A stretch of DNA of 64,000 nt from Pseudisothecium myosuroides (GCA_951799445.1 OX637288.1:10418501-10482500), one strand, 5' to 3'; positions 1-11,479 are shown, counted from the stretch's first letter. A program made the numbers and translations. Notes: generated by a model from the letters alone, not told the origin.

Positions 1-2339
1 CCATTTATCTTTGAACTAAATATATTTATTTTAAAAGTTTTCCTTGAAAAATGTCATTGGTTCCAAGTCTTATAGGATATTATTTGGCATTTATAGAATC
101 TTCTCTTGCAACATTAGTATTTGAAGGTAAAGTATATTGATTTTTGAAATTTTTGTGTTGCAATGCTATGTCTTTTTGTAAATTTTTTTTTGAAGCAATA
201 GGAATCTTTACAAATGGTTACAACATTTTTTTCCCAAATTCTATATATTTATATATAAATCAGTCTAATTTTTTTCCTACTTTGTAGCCTCCCAAAGTAG
301 TTTGTCAATATGGACACTTTCCCTTTCTTGAAAGGTCGGAGACGGGCAATTTAATTTTAAATTTATTTTAAATTTAAATGATTTAATATATATTAATGAA
401 TTTTTTTATTTCTAGTTCAAGTTAAAGTAAAACTCTAGGGTGCCAAAAAGAGAAAAAAATTCATAAAGAAGATGTCAAAAAAGTGATAGTTTCATATTTT
501 TTTTAATTTTAGGGGTCCCCCTAAAGACAACTATGAATGCCAATGGGTACTATTTGTAGGCTTCAGTGATTTTCAAGTCTTATTTTAGAGAGCTAAATTT
601 TTGTTTTATAAAAATTTGGTATCTGTGGCCCAAATAATACATATTGGGGCCAACAAGTATTTATTTGGAACTAAATAGATGAAACAATCACTTTCTATTA
701 GATGAAAGTACTTGTTCTTTTGGAAATGATATTCCTGTCCATTTCCTCATGGAGGATGTTGACTACCCTGAAGTCATCTTCAAAGAGGCAAGGATGATGA
801 AAAAAATTTCATCATTATAGCTTTCAACCTCAACCTTGCTACCTAACCTGACATTGGTTAGTTATTTACATGGCCTTGGGGTATTTGAATGGATAGATGA
901 GAATGTAGACAATGTGCCATTTTCAAACCGCACGGTTTGAACCATCTAGGACGGGTATAGATTTCAAACGGCATGGTTCAAACCATCTAGGACATGCATA
1001 GATTTCAAACCACTTAATTTGAACTATAAAAGTGCAAAAGTTGTGGAATAGCGCCATTTTAATGAAACTCGCCATTCTTATAGTTTGAGGTGGTTTAGAC
1101 TGATCTAAATCCAAGCATATCCAACTCTACACTAAAGTCCATCTAGACCATCGAGCTACATCAACGTCCGTCCAAGTTCATCCATTTTAGCTAAAATCTT
1201 TTTAATCCACCATATGCATTGAAACTTAAAACAAATGCCAAAGACCATGAAAAAAGTGCCCAAACTTCTTGAACCCGATCCTATTCCATTTAAGGTCTAT
1301 CTAAAATCAAAAAACATGTATTGAAATAGTTAGCTATAAAATATCAACAATACATTGCAACAACATATTTACAATTCAAAATGAAACAAAAAACCAATAC
1401 ATATTGACTATGGAATCATTCTAAAATATTCTTGTCCCTAATTCTAACAAATGCTAACAAAGGCGTTGGGAAAGAAAGGCCAATGGACGAATTGCAAGTT
1501 TTGTATTCTATTTTTTCAGTATCATTTAGCCTTGATGCAAGGGTTGATATTTTCATTCATGTCCCTAGAATAAGCTTCAATGAGTTTAAACATACTCTTG
1601 AAAGCAACTTGTTGAAGCAATGAAATAGTTCATCATTATATCCTAATTCTAACTTCTTATGAGTGATAAACACGGAAGTTAACCATTTTGTACCTCATAT
1701 TTATAAGATTTGATTCAAATTGGACAAAAAGAGACACTATTTAATTCTTGTCTTTTATGGTTTCATCCACTTTGTACTTAAATGTTTTTTTGTATTGCAT
1801 TAAATGAATGTGATTTATGGTTAGAGCACCTTCTTTGTCAAAAAACAAATATACCAATAAGTCATGATTGAAGATTTTGTATGTATAAAAGCACATTCTA
1901 TGTCTACAATACTTACTTTTGTCCTTTTATCAAAAAAATAAATCCCACATGGTTTAAGGAGTTAAATGTGACAATTCTTAGAATTTTCATTTCCATTCAT
2001 TATTTGCATTGTAAAAATGACTACCACGTAGACCACCAAAAGACTAGGTTTAAGTTTTTTAAGTAAATTTTTATGAAATATCTTATTTTCCATGGTCTTA
2101 GGGCATCTGCAATCCACGATCTTAGGTACAATTTATTTGTAAAGTTAGAAAAATCTCAAAATATTTTCAAGTTTTCCAAAAAATTGGCCACTTTTTAGTT
2201 GCAAAAATAATTTTCAACAAAAACTTAGTTTCTTGCTCGGGTTTCTACGCTCCTCGCTCGCATGCTAGTTTGGCTCAAATTCTAGCTTCAGAATCCTTCA
2301 CATTGTTTGGTGCCATTTTGCAATAACATATGAGTAAAT
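1..2339. other. AT-rich intergenic sequence without recognisable genes
   Basis: This stretch is AT-rich and only short chance reading frames are present. None shows a recognisable domain or a paired splice structure. The one clear structure is the 41-bp tandem repeat listed separately at 921-1012. I see nothing else that I can name. Confidence 0.6.
921..1012. repeat. 41-bp tandem repeat, about 2.3 copies
   Basis: A unit beginning tttcaaacc and containing the string aaccatctaggac recurs with a period of about 41 bp. The second unit differs from the first at a handful of positions, and the third is cut short. It is a small decayed minisatellite of no obvious function, and the open frame across it on the minus strand follows from the repetition. 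Confidence 0.7.
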
Positions 2340-3620
2340 TTTCATATGTTATATTTTATAAATGAAATTATATATGTTGTATCATTTCTTCTCATTCTTA
2401 AAATTTTCATTTTTTTTTGGTAAAAATTTGAAAATATTGTGAATTTAAAAAAAAAATGAGGTGAAAATTCATATCCAATATAAAATATGCTCAAAAATGT
2501 GAAACGTTCACCATAGGTGAATATTATGGTATAGAACATTATGGTACAAACCAAAGTTATCGTGTCCTTATAAAATTATAAAATCAACAAATCATAGTTA
2601 TAAGCCTAAAGTTCATATTGCAATAAATTATTGAATTTTTCAAACTTTCCAAATTTTCTGATTTGAGTGAAAACTAAACTTTAGGAACTTTATGTCATTA
2701 GTTGATCTCACATTCAAAAAATATCATTTTTATGATTAACATTCACATGAAGAATAATTAGCAAGAATTGGCCAAAGTACACTACATTCAAGGGTGATTG
2801 GTGGATTGAGCATCGTCATCTTTTGAAAAGTCAATAAAACCATGATGAATGAATACGCAAGAAATGCACTCAAGCAACTTCTCCCCCTCGAAATTGGATG
2901 AAAAGATATTTTTTTTCCATCTTCGCTAGTAGAAATCTAGTCTTTTGCAACTAGTCACAAACAACTCATTCTGTTCCAATACAACTTGCTTTTTAAAAAA
3001 CAAGTCATTTTGATCAAATCATTCTGCACGCCGTCCCTAAACAACTCATTTCAAGTTGTTAGAGACAAATTATGAGTGTTAATGGATAAGTTATTCTGGG
3101 CAATAAAGTTAAAAAAGACCAAATTTCTACTTCATTCATTTAAAGCAGTTTGTGAATCATTTAAAAATGACATCTTTTATTGATGAAATTGATTGAAATA
3201 ACAAATTTTTCTAAATAAACAAGCAAAAATGTACAAAATCCAAAAAGATTTTAGCTTCAAGGCAAGGTAACCTTGTAAGGATGTTGTAGATTGGAGAAGT
3301 CCAATAGATGACACAGAATCTTTCTATGTAAGACAAAAGTGAATATTATTTTTCATCTTTGAAATTTTGTGTGAAAAGAGAAGGTCTTGCACACTCAGTA
3401 GTTTGACCTCCAATGAGTGCTTTTGGTTTTTTTCAGTAGATGATTTATATTATATCCAAAAAATAGGATGATGTCTAGAGTGACTAGCCCATCTTCATAG
3501 GATTAAAGTACATGAATTGTTCAGAAAACTATCAATCCTTGTCCTATAATGGGTTTACAAATTATTAAGCTTATCATCATTTTTCAATCTTTCTATGTGC
3601 ATTTACAACTTAACCCTGGA
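2340..3620. repeat. Dispersed repeat R1, copy 1
   Basis: This block is a diverged direct copy of 60030-63325. Matching landmarks include the run around 2510-2570 against 60120-60200 (attatgg.atagaacattatgg and ccttataaaatt.taaaat) and the string tcatcatttttcaatctttc followed by tatgtgcatttacaacttaaccct at 3572-3617 against 63288-63329. Copy 1 lacks the MITEs and the palindrome found inside copy 2, so it serves as an empty-site reference. It carries no intact reading frame. A short conserved peptide-like stretch beginning CRKRECTYW (near 3655) recurs in copy 2, which hints that R1 once coded for something. Confidence 0.6.
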
Positions 3621-4439
3621 AGGACACTACAGACCAAAGTTGTCCAATGTTAATTGTAGAAAAAGAGAATGCACCTATTGGTCCAATAATCGGAGAATTT
3701 TGGTGACTACCTTGGTCATGGTGGCCGCATCTTTATAGAGTTAAGAATATTGCAACTATCATACGTTAGGTTAGATTCATTAGGCCCCATACAAAATCAT
3801 TTCTTTTTTGGTTGAATTTTTATTTAATAGGTCCATTTAGAATTTTTGGAAGTTCATTTTATAGGGTTCGGAATATTTCCTAACCTTTAGCACGGTTTAG
3901 AATATTTTGTGACCTTTTGTAGTACTAATAGCTTTACCAATACTTATGGCTTTACTAGTACTCACAACTTCAACTTTGTGGCTATTTTGAAGATTAAGAT
4001 TATTTTCATTAATATTTTCTACACTTTTCTATTATGCCATGTTATAATTTTTGAAAATTTCATTGGATGACATCCATACCTTAAGTTAGGCTATATGTTT
4101 ATTTGTTTGTTCGTTACAGTGAGATTTCTTGGACCGTGCATCTCCAATCACATTCTTGGTATGGTCAGAAAGCCCTTTGCAAGAAGGTGCACGGGCTTTG
4201 TTTCGTGGCATTTTGACCTATGGTGTGAAAGTCATTGAATTTCAAAAAAATTATGAATTAAAAAATTAGAAAAATAATTTTAATTTTATTTTGACTGTGG
4301 CAATGGTATAGGGTACACTATATTAATTATATTTTGAATAATTTTTTAACAAATCTGACCCTAGTGTAGGGCAAAAGCATATAATAACAAAATATGCAGT
4401 CTACTGTGAAACGCCATGAAAAAATTGTGAACCCTGTCT
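3621..4439. other. Intergenic sequence, nothing recognised
   Basis: The sequence is AT-rich and without gene structure. A conserved string (gaatgcacctattggtccaataatc, seen near 3668) links its beginning to the R1 family. I see no promoter, RNA gene or coding exon. Confidence 0.5.
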
Positions 4440-5065
4440 CGGAAAATTCGTGGTGACCGGTGACTTAAACACGGTCACCGGAGACCGTCACTCGACTAGG
4501 TACTCCATTTGTTTCGCCGCCCTCGTTCGGTTCGTCGCCCATCTCTCCATGTTATGATTTCCTCGTGGTTTGTTTGTTGCTTAGAGTTTTCGTTCTGTCA
4601 AAATTTCTATTCTTATGCAGCTTAATTCTATGCGGGAGGATTTGTACTGCACTAGGGATTTTGCCGACCTTTTCGTTGCTATGAGCGTGTCGGTATCAAG
4701 AGATCGTGCGTTTCTTTCTCGAATTTGAAGGTCGCGCTCATCAGTCCTTGCTCTTCTTTATTGTTACGGATTTGTGGCTATGTTGGTTGTCCCCTCTTCG
4801 ATGCGGAGGACCTGGCGCAGTTCTATCTGGAGTCGGCGTCACATGCTTGCCCTCACTTTTGTCACTGATGCGGATTCTCAACCCTAATCAGAGTACTATT
4901 GCGCAGTTGTCTCTTTTTGATGTCCACGGATATGAAAAGGTTGTGAGCCTATTTACGAATCTTGTAGCGGCCGGATTACCGACGAATGGAATCTTCTGTT
5001 GATTGGTCATTTTGTATTGCGTTTCTGGTTTGCTTAGATTGTGTTTTTCCTTCATTACATTTTGG
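4440..5065 (+). repeat. Duplicated block a1, first copy (exon-like, unidentified)
   Basis: This block recurs at 5696-6110 on the same strand and at 37500-38128 on the opposite strand. It starts with a palindrome-rich stretch (ggtgaccggtgac, then gagaccgtcactcgac). The best-conserved part between copies is a reading frame that includes the peptides LLSLMRILNPNQSTI and FDVHGYEKVVSLFTNLV, ending at a stop near 5000. The family is not recognised. The block may be the 5' part of a host gene that was copied with the TNL segment, or a transposon piece. Frame breaks between copies argue against present coding function. Confidence 0.5.
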
Positions 5066-5079
5066 AAGAGTCTGTTGAG

Positions 5080-5375
5080 AAGCTTCGTCTATTTATTTGA
5101 ATCGCAGTTTTCAGTTTAGAGGATCTCAGGTTTTAGCAGGTTTTGCATCGAGGGGTGCACAGAAATTCAGAAAGCGATGGTTTTCACTTCAAAAATTCCG
5201 GCTCTCCCTTGCTTGCACAGCCCAAGGCTGCTTGACTAATTTATCAATTGTGCTTAGTTGGTAGGTTTTACGACTTGGCAGGTTCTGCATTGAGGCTTGC
5301 AGACAACATTAGAAGACAAGAAACTGCGAACTGAAGCCGGCAAGCTTCAGTTCATGCTCAGGTAAGTTTTGCATT
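5080..5375 (+). repeat. Duplicated block X (exon-like, unidentified)
   Basis: This matches 38960-39460 on the minus strand. Conserved strings include tttgcatcgaggggtgcacagaaattc and gcagacaacattagaagacaagaaactgcgaa. In one frame the latter reads LQTTLEDKKLRTEA, and the right-hand copy reads LQTTLEDKKLRSEADTLL, followed in both by a GT that could be a splice donor. I do not recognise the product. The order a1, X, a2 suggests successive exons of one ancestral gene. Confidence 0.45.
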
Positions 5376-5695
5376 TTGCCATATTTTACATCGAATGGAA
5401 AAATGACTAGTGTCTCCCTTTGAGGATTTGTGTAAGAGTTTCAGATCCTATGAAAAAATGACATGAGTACTTCTTTTGTAATTCATGTTTGGTTTTCAAT
5501 GTTTTCGACAGTTTATCACTATGTCCTCAGAAGTGGCAGGCACTGCCACACTACTACTCAAACCGTAAATCAAATCTGAAAGTTTATATCATGAGAATCA
5601 ATGAATGCGTTATTCAACAATTTAAAGTAATATCAAACGAAAGAAAGTCCCGATGTGAGTTATTAATTAAATGGATCTAAAAAAACATGACGTTT
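5376..5695 (+). repeat. Duplicated block a2 (exon-like, unidentified)
   Basis: This matches 38656-38935 on the minus strand and, in part, 11480-11575 on the plus strand. A frame of about 63 codons is open in both full copies and includes the peptides LSLCPQKWQALPHYYSN and MRINECVIQQFK. Most differences between the copies change the amino acid, so the similarity looks like neutral drift and not selection. The left copy ends at tttgtggcactt, where it joins a second a1 block, while the right copy continues into block a3. Confidence 0.5.
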
Positions 5696-6110
5696 GTGGC
5701 ACTTTGGGGGTGAGCGTGTCGGTATCAAGAGATCGTGCGTTTCTCTCAGGAATTCCAAGGTCGCGCTCGTCAGTCCTTGCGCTTACTTTATTGCAGCGGA
5801 TTTCTGGCTATGTTGGTTGTTAATTGTTCGATGCGCAGGGTTTGACCTGGTGCAGTTCTGTCTGGAATCGGCGACACATGCTTGACCTTACTGTTGTCAC
5901 TGGTGCGGATTCTCAACCCTAATAAGAGTACTATTGTCCATTTGTGCCATTTTGATGTCCACGGATATGACAAGGTTGTGAGCCTCCTAACGAATCTTGT
6001 AGCGGCCTGATTGTTGACAACCGGATTCTTCTGTTGATTGGTCATTTTTGGGTTGCATTCCTGATTTGCTTAGATTGTGTTTTTCCTTCATAACATTTTG
6101 GAAGAGTCTG
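5696..6110 (+). repeat. Duplicated block a1, second copy
   Basis: This repeats 4690-5065 with moderate divergence, starting at gagcgtgtcggtatcaagag and running through ctgttgattggtcattttt and the string tttccttcataacattttgg. The frame that is open in the first copy is interrupted here (a stop falls within FDVHGYDKVVSLLTNLVAA and the following residues). It sits immediately upstream of the TNL-A 5' block, in the same relative place as the a1 block upstream of TNL-B. Confidence 0.55.
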
Positions 6111-7275
6111 TTTAGAAGCTGTAGTGACACATACAGAGATTCGTTTTCTGGTAACCCTGGTTCGGCTCTTCATCCCTTGCCATGTTGTGCTAGTCATTTT
6201 GTTTGTTAAGATGGACGCCTGATTGGGAGGTGTGACTTTGTGCAGCATCCAACAGTATATCAGCCAATCACTCGTTTTCTCTTATCTAGCTTTGCTGTCC
6301 ATATCGTTTCTATTACCACTCTCAAATAGGAAATCGTTTTCCAGTGTGTATATATAGGCACGTAGATCTAGAGGGAATGATGTTTGTACGTCCATTAGCT
6401 GCCAACTCTTGCGCCACTGCTGCTGCCAAAATGATCGATAGTTTCATGAATGTTCCTTTTTCCACGTTAGGCGACGCTTTGGGATGCGCTCAGTTCTGGG
6501 ACCTTCTTGGTTGACCATTGTCGAAATGGTTTAGATCATGTGAGCACTGTTTCGAAGCTGTGATCGAACCACCAATATATGCTTGCCATCACCTGTTCTC
6601 GGCATTAGTTATTGTTAATCACCAGACTCAATGAAGAACATTGCTGTTGTTGGTCATAAATAAGTAAAATTGGATGAAAGATGGCTTCCATATGAGGTAC
6701 TGAAAACTGGTATAATGAATTTGAGACCCAATTGGGCCCTCTTGGTTCTTTAGGGTTTCAGTCATAGGCTTACTTATAATGAATGGAAAATGTTGAAGAC
6801 GGAGAACAAAATCAGATGCCCTCCCTTGCTGAAATGTTGTGCAAGTCGTTCTGCTTTAGAAGTTGGTTGCCCGATGGAGACGGTGAGTCTTTCTGCAGCA
6901 TCCAGCAACAAATCTTATGATTGAACAATTTTGCTCAAGTTCTTATGTCTGAGTAGTGTGTGTATTCTTATCAGGCTGTGCAGTCTAGTTTGGTGTTGGC
7001 TGTCGATTATGAATATGGTTTTTGGTGTACCCAGATGAAGAAGGAATAATATGTGGAACCTTAAGTCGCTGGCAACCCTTGTGTCGCTGATTCCATCTTG
7101 ATACTGACAATATCTTTGGTGTTGTGAGTTATGCAGAGAGTTCGTGATGAGTTTTGAGTTGAAGGTGGTAGATTGTACTGCCGTTTCATCTCCAAGGATA
7201 CATTCATACGCTTTTTAAGAGTAAGTTAAGTGATTTAAGGAAGGATTCTAGCTAGTCCTGGGAATAGTTCTTCCA
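6111..7275 (+). promoter_or_regulatory. TNL-A upstream block, shared with TNL-B
   Basis: This block is the inverted counterpart of 36240-37500, which lies upstream of TNL-B. Shared landmarks include the region around the TATA-like motif, the string gaccattgtcgaaatggtttagatcatg and the stretch agacccaa.ttgggcc followed by ctttagggtttcag. Conservation of about 1 kb upstream of both genes shows that promoter and 5' untranslated sequence were duplicated with the coding exons. No long reading frame is shared. The transcription start cannot be fixed from sequence alone. Confidence 0.5.
6349..6356 (+). promoter_or_regulatory. TATA-like motif upstream of TNL-A
   Basis: The octamer tatatata lies in the context gtgtgtatatatagg. 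The paralogous sequence upstream of TNL-B (37219-37224, minus strand) reads gtgtgtatatagaag, so the motif survives in both copies. It is about 1.5 kb from the start codon, so use as a core promoter would require a long or spliced 5' leader. Confidence 0.3.
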
Positions 7276-7289
7276 GTGATCTACAACTG

Positions 7290-7860
7290 CAGTAGACAGA
7301 CCAAGGTTTGCAAACCTTTGTTGCAGCACACAACAACTGTAGTATTCCTGTATGTTGCAACTCTACACTCACATCGTGAAGGCTACAACTTTCTGAGAAG
7401 AAGCAAGTTGACATTGTATAGTTCTTTATCAATTATCTCGTTTATTTTGCTGACATGATTTTTTTTAGATATTGACTTTCCAAGGCTGCAAGAAGAGTGA
7501 CTTTTGTGGGTTAGGTGAATTATAGGCTATTGTATTTTGTCATAACTGTTGACTCCTTTTTGGTTTCTTGCAATCAGACGGACCCAGGTTTTCAAACCTT
7601 TGTGCAACACACAACCATAGTATATGTGTATCTTGGAACTCCTCACTCACATTGTGAAGGCTATCGTTGTTGAGAAGAAGCAAGTTGACATTGTATGTGA
7701 GTACACTTCTTTATCAATTATCTTGTTTATTTTGCTATCATGAATTCCATTAGATTTTGGTTTTCAAAGATTGCTAGAAGAGTGATGTGTGTGGGTTGGA
7801 TGAATTACAGACTATTGCATTTTGTGAGAACTGCAAACTCCTTTTTCGTTTCTTGCAATG
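7290..7860 (+). repeat. Tandem duplication of about 0.29 kb ending at the TNL-A start codon
   Basis: Unit 1 runs from about 7290 to 7574 and unit 2 from about 7587 to 7860. Both contain a gcacacaac or cacacaac string, the string gagaagaagcaagttgacattgta, a tttatcaattatct.gtttattttgct stretch and a gaagagtga stretch. Both end in tttcttgcaat. In unit 2 the final bases form the ATG of exon 1 (atgggtgg). In unit 1 the same place reads atcagacgg, so the start codon is lost. TNL-B has only one such unit, so the duplication is private to TNL-A. Confidence 0.75.
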
Positions 7861-10800
7861 GGTGGTGTGTTTTCCAATTCTAAAGCAGCCAACATGACAA
7901 GCACTCCTAAGAGTGATGCAAGGCCTGCCAAGAGATTGCGTGCAACGAAAGGTGCTCTGGAAAGTGATTCAAGGCCAGTTAAGAAATTGCGTGCAACGGA
8001 TGGTGCTCCTGAGAGTGATGCTAGGCTTGCCAAGAGATTGCGTGGAATGGAAGGCACTCCTGAGAGTGACGCAAGGCCTCCCAAGAGATTGCAGGCAATG
8101 GAAGGTATGGTTAGTTTACACTTGGTCTCACTACCAACTTGTTCTTTTCTTATAGAATTATGAAGTACCATCGTTATAGTTTTACAATGCTCACCTTTTG
8201 GATGTGATTGCAAGATTATTTGATTATGTTTGGATATGGTGATTTATGAAGTAGATTGATCATTGGTTGTGGTGCAGATGAATTTGGGAACTATGATGTT
8301 TTCATATGTCATAGAGGTCCTGATACCGCTACGGGTTTTGTGGGCTATTTATATGAAGCTTTGGAAAGAGTTGGTTTGCATCCCTTTTTGGATTGCATAT
8401 CCACTGGTAAAGGCCAAGTTTCTTGGAAATGCATTGCCCATGCAATCCAGACAACACCTCTAGCCCTAGTTATCTTTTCGGAGAGTTTTGCAAAATCAGA
8501 GTGGTGTTTGAAAGAATTACATGCATTGTTGGATTGTCCCTCAGTGAAGGTGATCCCAATCTTCTACAATGTTGAGCCTTGGGAAGTGCTATCCCCTGAA
8601 AAGGGTCCATTAGCTATGGGATTTACAGAGTTGACAAAGAGGTATGATGAGACCTTGATTGAGAAATGGAGGGCAGATCTGAAACAAGCTTCCATGATCT
8701 GTGGTTGGCAGCATAGAGGGAGTTACAGAAGGTAAATATTTGGGTATACACTAAATGTAATGAATTGCTTAAGGTTGATGTTTAATTTGACATTGTATTT
8801 GTTGGTAATGGAATTTTGTTGATTTTATTTGTAGGCCCGAAGTGGACTTCGTGCACGAGGTGGCTGAAAAGATCTTTGAATTGGCAAATAAGCCCCTTTC
8901 CTTTGTTGTGGGTGATCATATTGTGGGTGTGAAGCAAGTTGCTGAGAATCTTATTCAAACCATTGATGAGAAGAAAGTGTTGATGTTGGGATTGTGGGGA
9001 TTGTGTGGAATTGGGAAGTCCACTTTGGCAAAGGAGTTATACAACCAATTGGTTAATAGATTTGATGTGAGGTGTTATGTGGAAGATGTGGCGGAGAAGG
9101 TGAATCAAGAAGGTGTGACAAGTGTCCAAAATCATATTTTGAAGGCCTTGTGTGAGAATGAGTCAATGCCTTTTATTGTAGACAAATCAAGGGGGAAGGG
9201 TATTCTTGAAGAAAGGTTATCTAAGAAACAAATTCTTGTAATCTTGGATGATGTTCATGTTGGTGATGAGATGGGTTACTTGGTGTCACATAAAATGTTG
9301 AAGGAAGGTAGCATGTGCATTGTCACTTCTCGAGATTGTCGCCTATTTGGGAAGTCAACTTCATTTCACCTCAATGATGAGGTTCACACTCATGAGGTTC
9401 AAATCTTGAACCAACAAGATTCTCGAAGTGTCTTTGCATATCATGCATTTGGAGTTGATAGGGAAGTACCTCCAAGATTTGAAGGTCTTGTTGAGGCTAT
9501 TTGCAAGGCATGTGATGGAGTTCCGTTGGTGCTGGAGGTCTGTGGGTCTCTTTTGAGGGATGAGGAGGATGAAGAGATTTGGGAGGAAGTTTTGAAGAAG
9601 TTGAAATGTGGCACTATAATGGATGAGAGGAATCAACTATGATTCTCTTCAAGAAGAATATGAAGAAATGTTTTTGGATATTGCATGTACATTGCTAGAA
9701 TCATTTGCAGAGATGGCTAAACTTGTTTGGACATCTCAAAGTTGGTTTGTAACTTTGGGGGTGTGGACCCTTTTAGGGAAGGCCTAGATTAGAGTGGATG
9801 AGTTTGGTGCCTTTTGCATACACGATCATTTAAGGGTTTTGTGTTGTGAGATTTCTAGTCAAGAAAAATGAAGTGGGAGTATTTGCGAACACTTATAGGG
9901 TTTTGAATCCATGGCAATTTTGAACAAGAATGAGGTATGCTTGGTATCCATTGAACTTTAATTTGGTCAATCTTTTGAATACAACATTATTATGTAGATT
10001 TAGGGTGACGTTTTAGAGCAAAAACTTGTGAGACTGTTGGGAGTTGTATTCACTTTTGTTGGTGGTTTGTGGATCCAAAAGTTCTTGCATATGGAACCTT
10101 TTTCTAGTTTTTGTAATTGAGGTATGCAATATGTTCTTTTTTAGTTTACACATGCCAAGTTTCATTCAAGAAAACATGTGTATTGAAGCTTTCAAGTTTA
10201 AATGAATTTTTTTGTATCCATTTTTGCAGTCACTACAAGATTCTCTTCAAATTTTGATCCCTCTGAGGTGTTGTGTGATTCAAGTTGACCTTTCTCTCAT
10301 GAAAGTGTTGTGTATATTGAAATGCGAGGAAAGCTTTTTTGTGAAGTCTTCACTTCTAGAAGCTTTGCATTGGCTTGATTACATGGAAATATGTCTTTAG
10401 TATTGACACTTTTTCCGAAGTCAGCTAGAAACAATTGAATAGGTGATATTGTTTAGAAGACATGGTTGGATGAAGATATTGTGTGAACTGTTTGGAAATT
10501 TGAGGAAGTTGGAAGTATTGAATTTGAAGTTTTGTTAAGCTACTAAATTTGTTTGGAGGCCTTTGAAACTTGGTAGATTTGGATCTTATAGGAATTGAAA
10601 TCCAAAGTTTACTTGCATCTTTTGGAATGTTGAGCAACTTGGAGGTTTGAATTTCATCTATTGTGACAAGCTTGCAGAGTTACCAAATTCGATTGGAGTT
10701 CAATACTTGAAAGACTTGGATCTTGGACACAACCGAATTCAATGATTACTTGAATCTTTTGGAGCATGAAGTTGTTGAATTTAATCTATTGTGACAATCT

Positions 10801-10965
10801 TGTTGAGCTACCAAATTCCATTGGAGGCCTCCAAAACTTGAAGAAGTTGAATCTTGGACATAGTGAAATCCAAAGATTACTTGAATCTTTTGGAACATTG
10901 AACAAGTTTGATGGTTGCGATCAACACATGAAGCACTATGTTTTTTATTCTATGCACCTTGGATA
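7858..10965 (+). pseudogene. TNL-A: TIR-NB-ARC-LRR immune receptor pseudogene
   Basis: TNL proteins are intracellular immune receptors. The TIR domain is an NADase, NB-ARC a nucleotide switch and LRR the sensing part. Exons: 7858-8104, 8278-8731 (TIR), 8835-9934 (NB-ARC) and 10230 to about 10965 (LRR). Introns 1 and 2 have GT-AG ends and join in phases 1 and 2, as in the paralogue TNL-B. TIR landmarks are YDVFICHRGPD and the catalytic glutamate in WCLKEL. NB-ARC shows the P-loop GLCGIGKST, kinase-2 ILVILDDV and a GLPL-like GVPLVLEVCGSLL. Against TNL-B, about 22 bases are missing near 9630, shifting the frame into a stop at 9640-9642. Further stops lie at 9785-9787 and 9869-9871, and the MHD motif reads IHD. 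The LRR exon is a chain of short, broken repeats (LAELPNSIG, LVELPNSIGG). The 5' half could still yield a TIR-NB protein. Confidence 0.9.
7906..8104 (+). repeat. Four 17-residue (51-bp) tandem repeats in TNL-A exon 1
   Basis: After a short leader (MGGVFSN and following), exon 1 holds four in-frame 51-bp units with the pattern P.SDARPAKRLRAT.GA. Units start at 7906, 7957, 8008 and 8059, and the last is cut by the splice donor at 8105. Each carries a basic KRLR or KKLR cluster that could act as a nuclear localisation signal. TNL-B has only one unit (SDNDARPSKRL), so the array expanded in TNL-A or contracted in TNL-B. Confidence 0.8.
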
Positions 10966-11018
10966 AGGAATCTAGATCTTTGCTATGGAGAATGGATGCT
11001 CTCTTCTAGGGCCTTCAT

Positions 11019-11380
11019 CAGGGTTGTCTTGTTGGACGTATTTTCAGGTTTCAATGACGTGTTGGACGTCTGACGTCACGTGTCATATTAGACAAATGTC
11101 GAGTATACATGACAACCTTGGCCTTATTGGACATTTTCAGCAGTTGAAAAAATGTGAAATTCTAATATAATTATGAATCTAAATTTAAATTGTAATATGT
11201 ATTCAAGGGTTTGAGTCACTTCATTGAAATGGAACTTTAATATGTTGAAATCGTTAACAAAGGGTTATTTAAATTTTTGTAAAATTCAAATTTACTCTAT
11301 TAGACGTCGCGGGAGGTTCTACTAGACGTCGTGTGACGTCCGTCTGTCGTGTTGTCGCGTTGTCCGGGAAGACAACCCTA
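11019..11380. mobile_element. Short hAT-like non-autonomous transposon
   Basis: The element begins CAGGGTTGTCTT and ends AAGACAACCCTA, so its termini are inverted repeats of the YARNG type typical of the hAT superfamily. The flanks are gccttcat at 11011-11018 and 11381-11388, an 8-bp target site duplication, which is the hAT length. The outer parts are rich in GACGTC and GACGT motifs on both arms, and the middle is AT-rich. It codes for nothing and lies just downstream of the TNL-A LRR remnant, so it inserted into the duplicated segment. Confidence 0.75.
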
Positions 11381-11479
11381 GCCTTCATGAATAAGATTGC
11401 CCCTAAGGGTCTACAATGGTTTCAATGGTTTCAAAATGACCAGTTAGATTGATCATATTTTGATGATTATTATGCAAAC

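Noticed and set aside
3610..3640. TTAACCCTGGAAGG resembling a piggyBac left end
   Set aside because: No matching right end lies downstream, and the shared flank belongs to repeat R1, so it is probably part of the repeat.
7812..8213. 133-codon minus-strand frame across TNL-A exon 1
   Set aside because: It is the complement of the 51-bp tandem repeat, so its repetition reflects exon 1 and not a separate gene.
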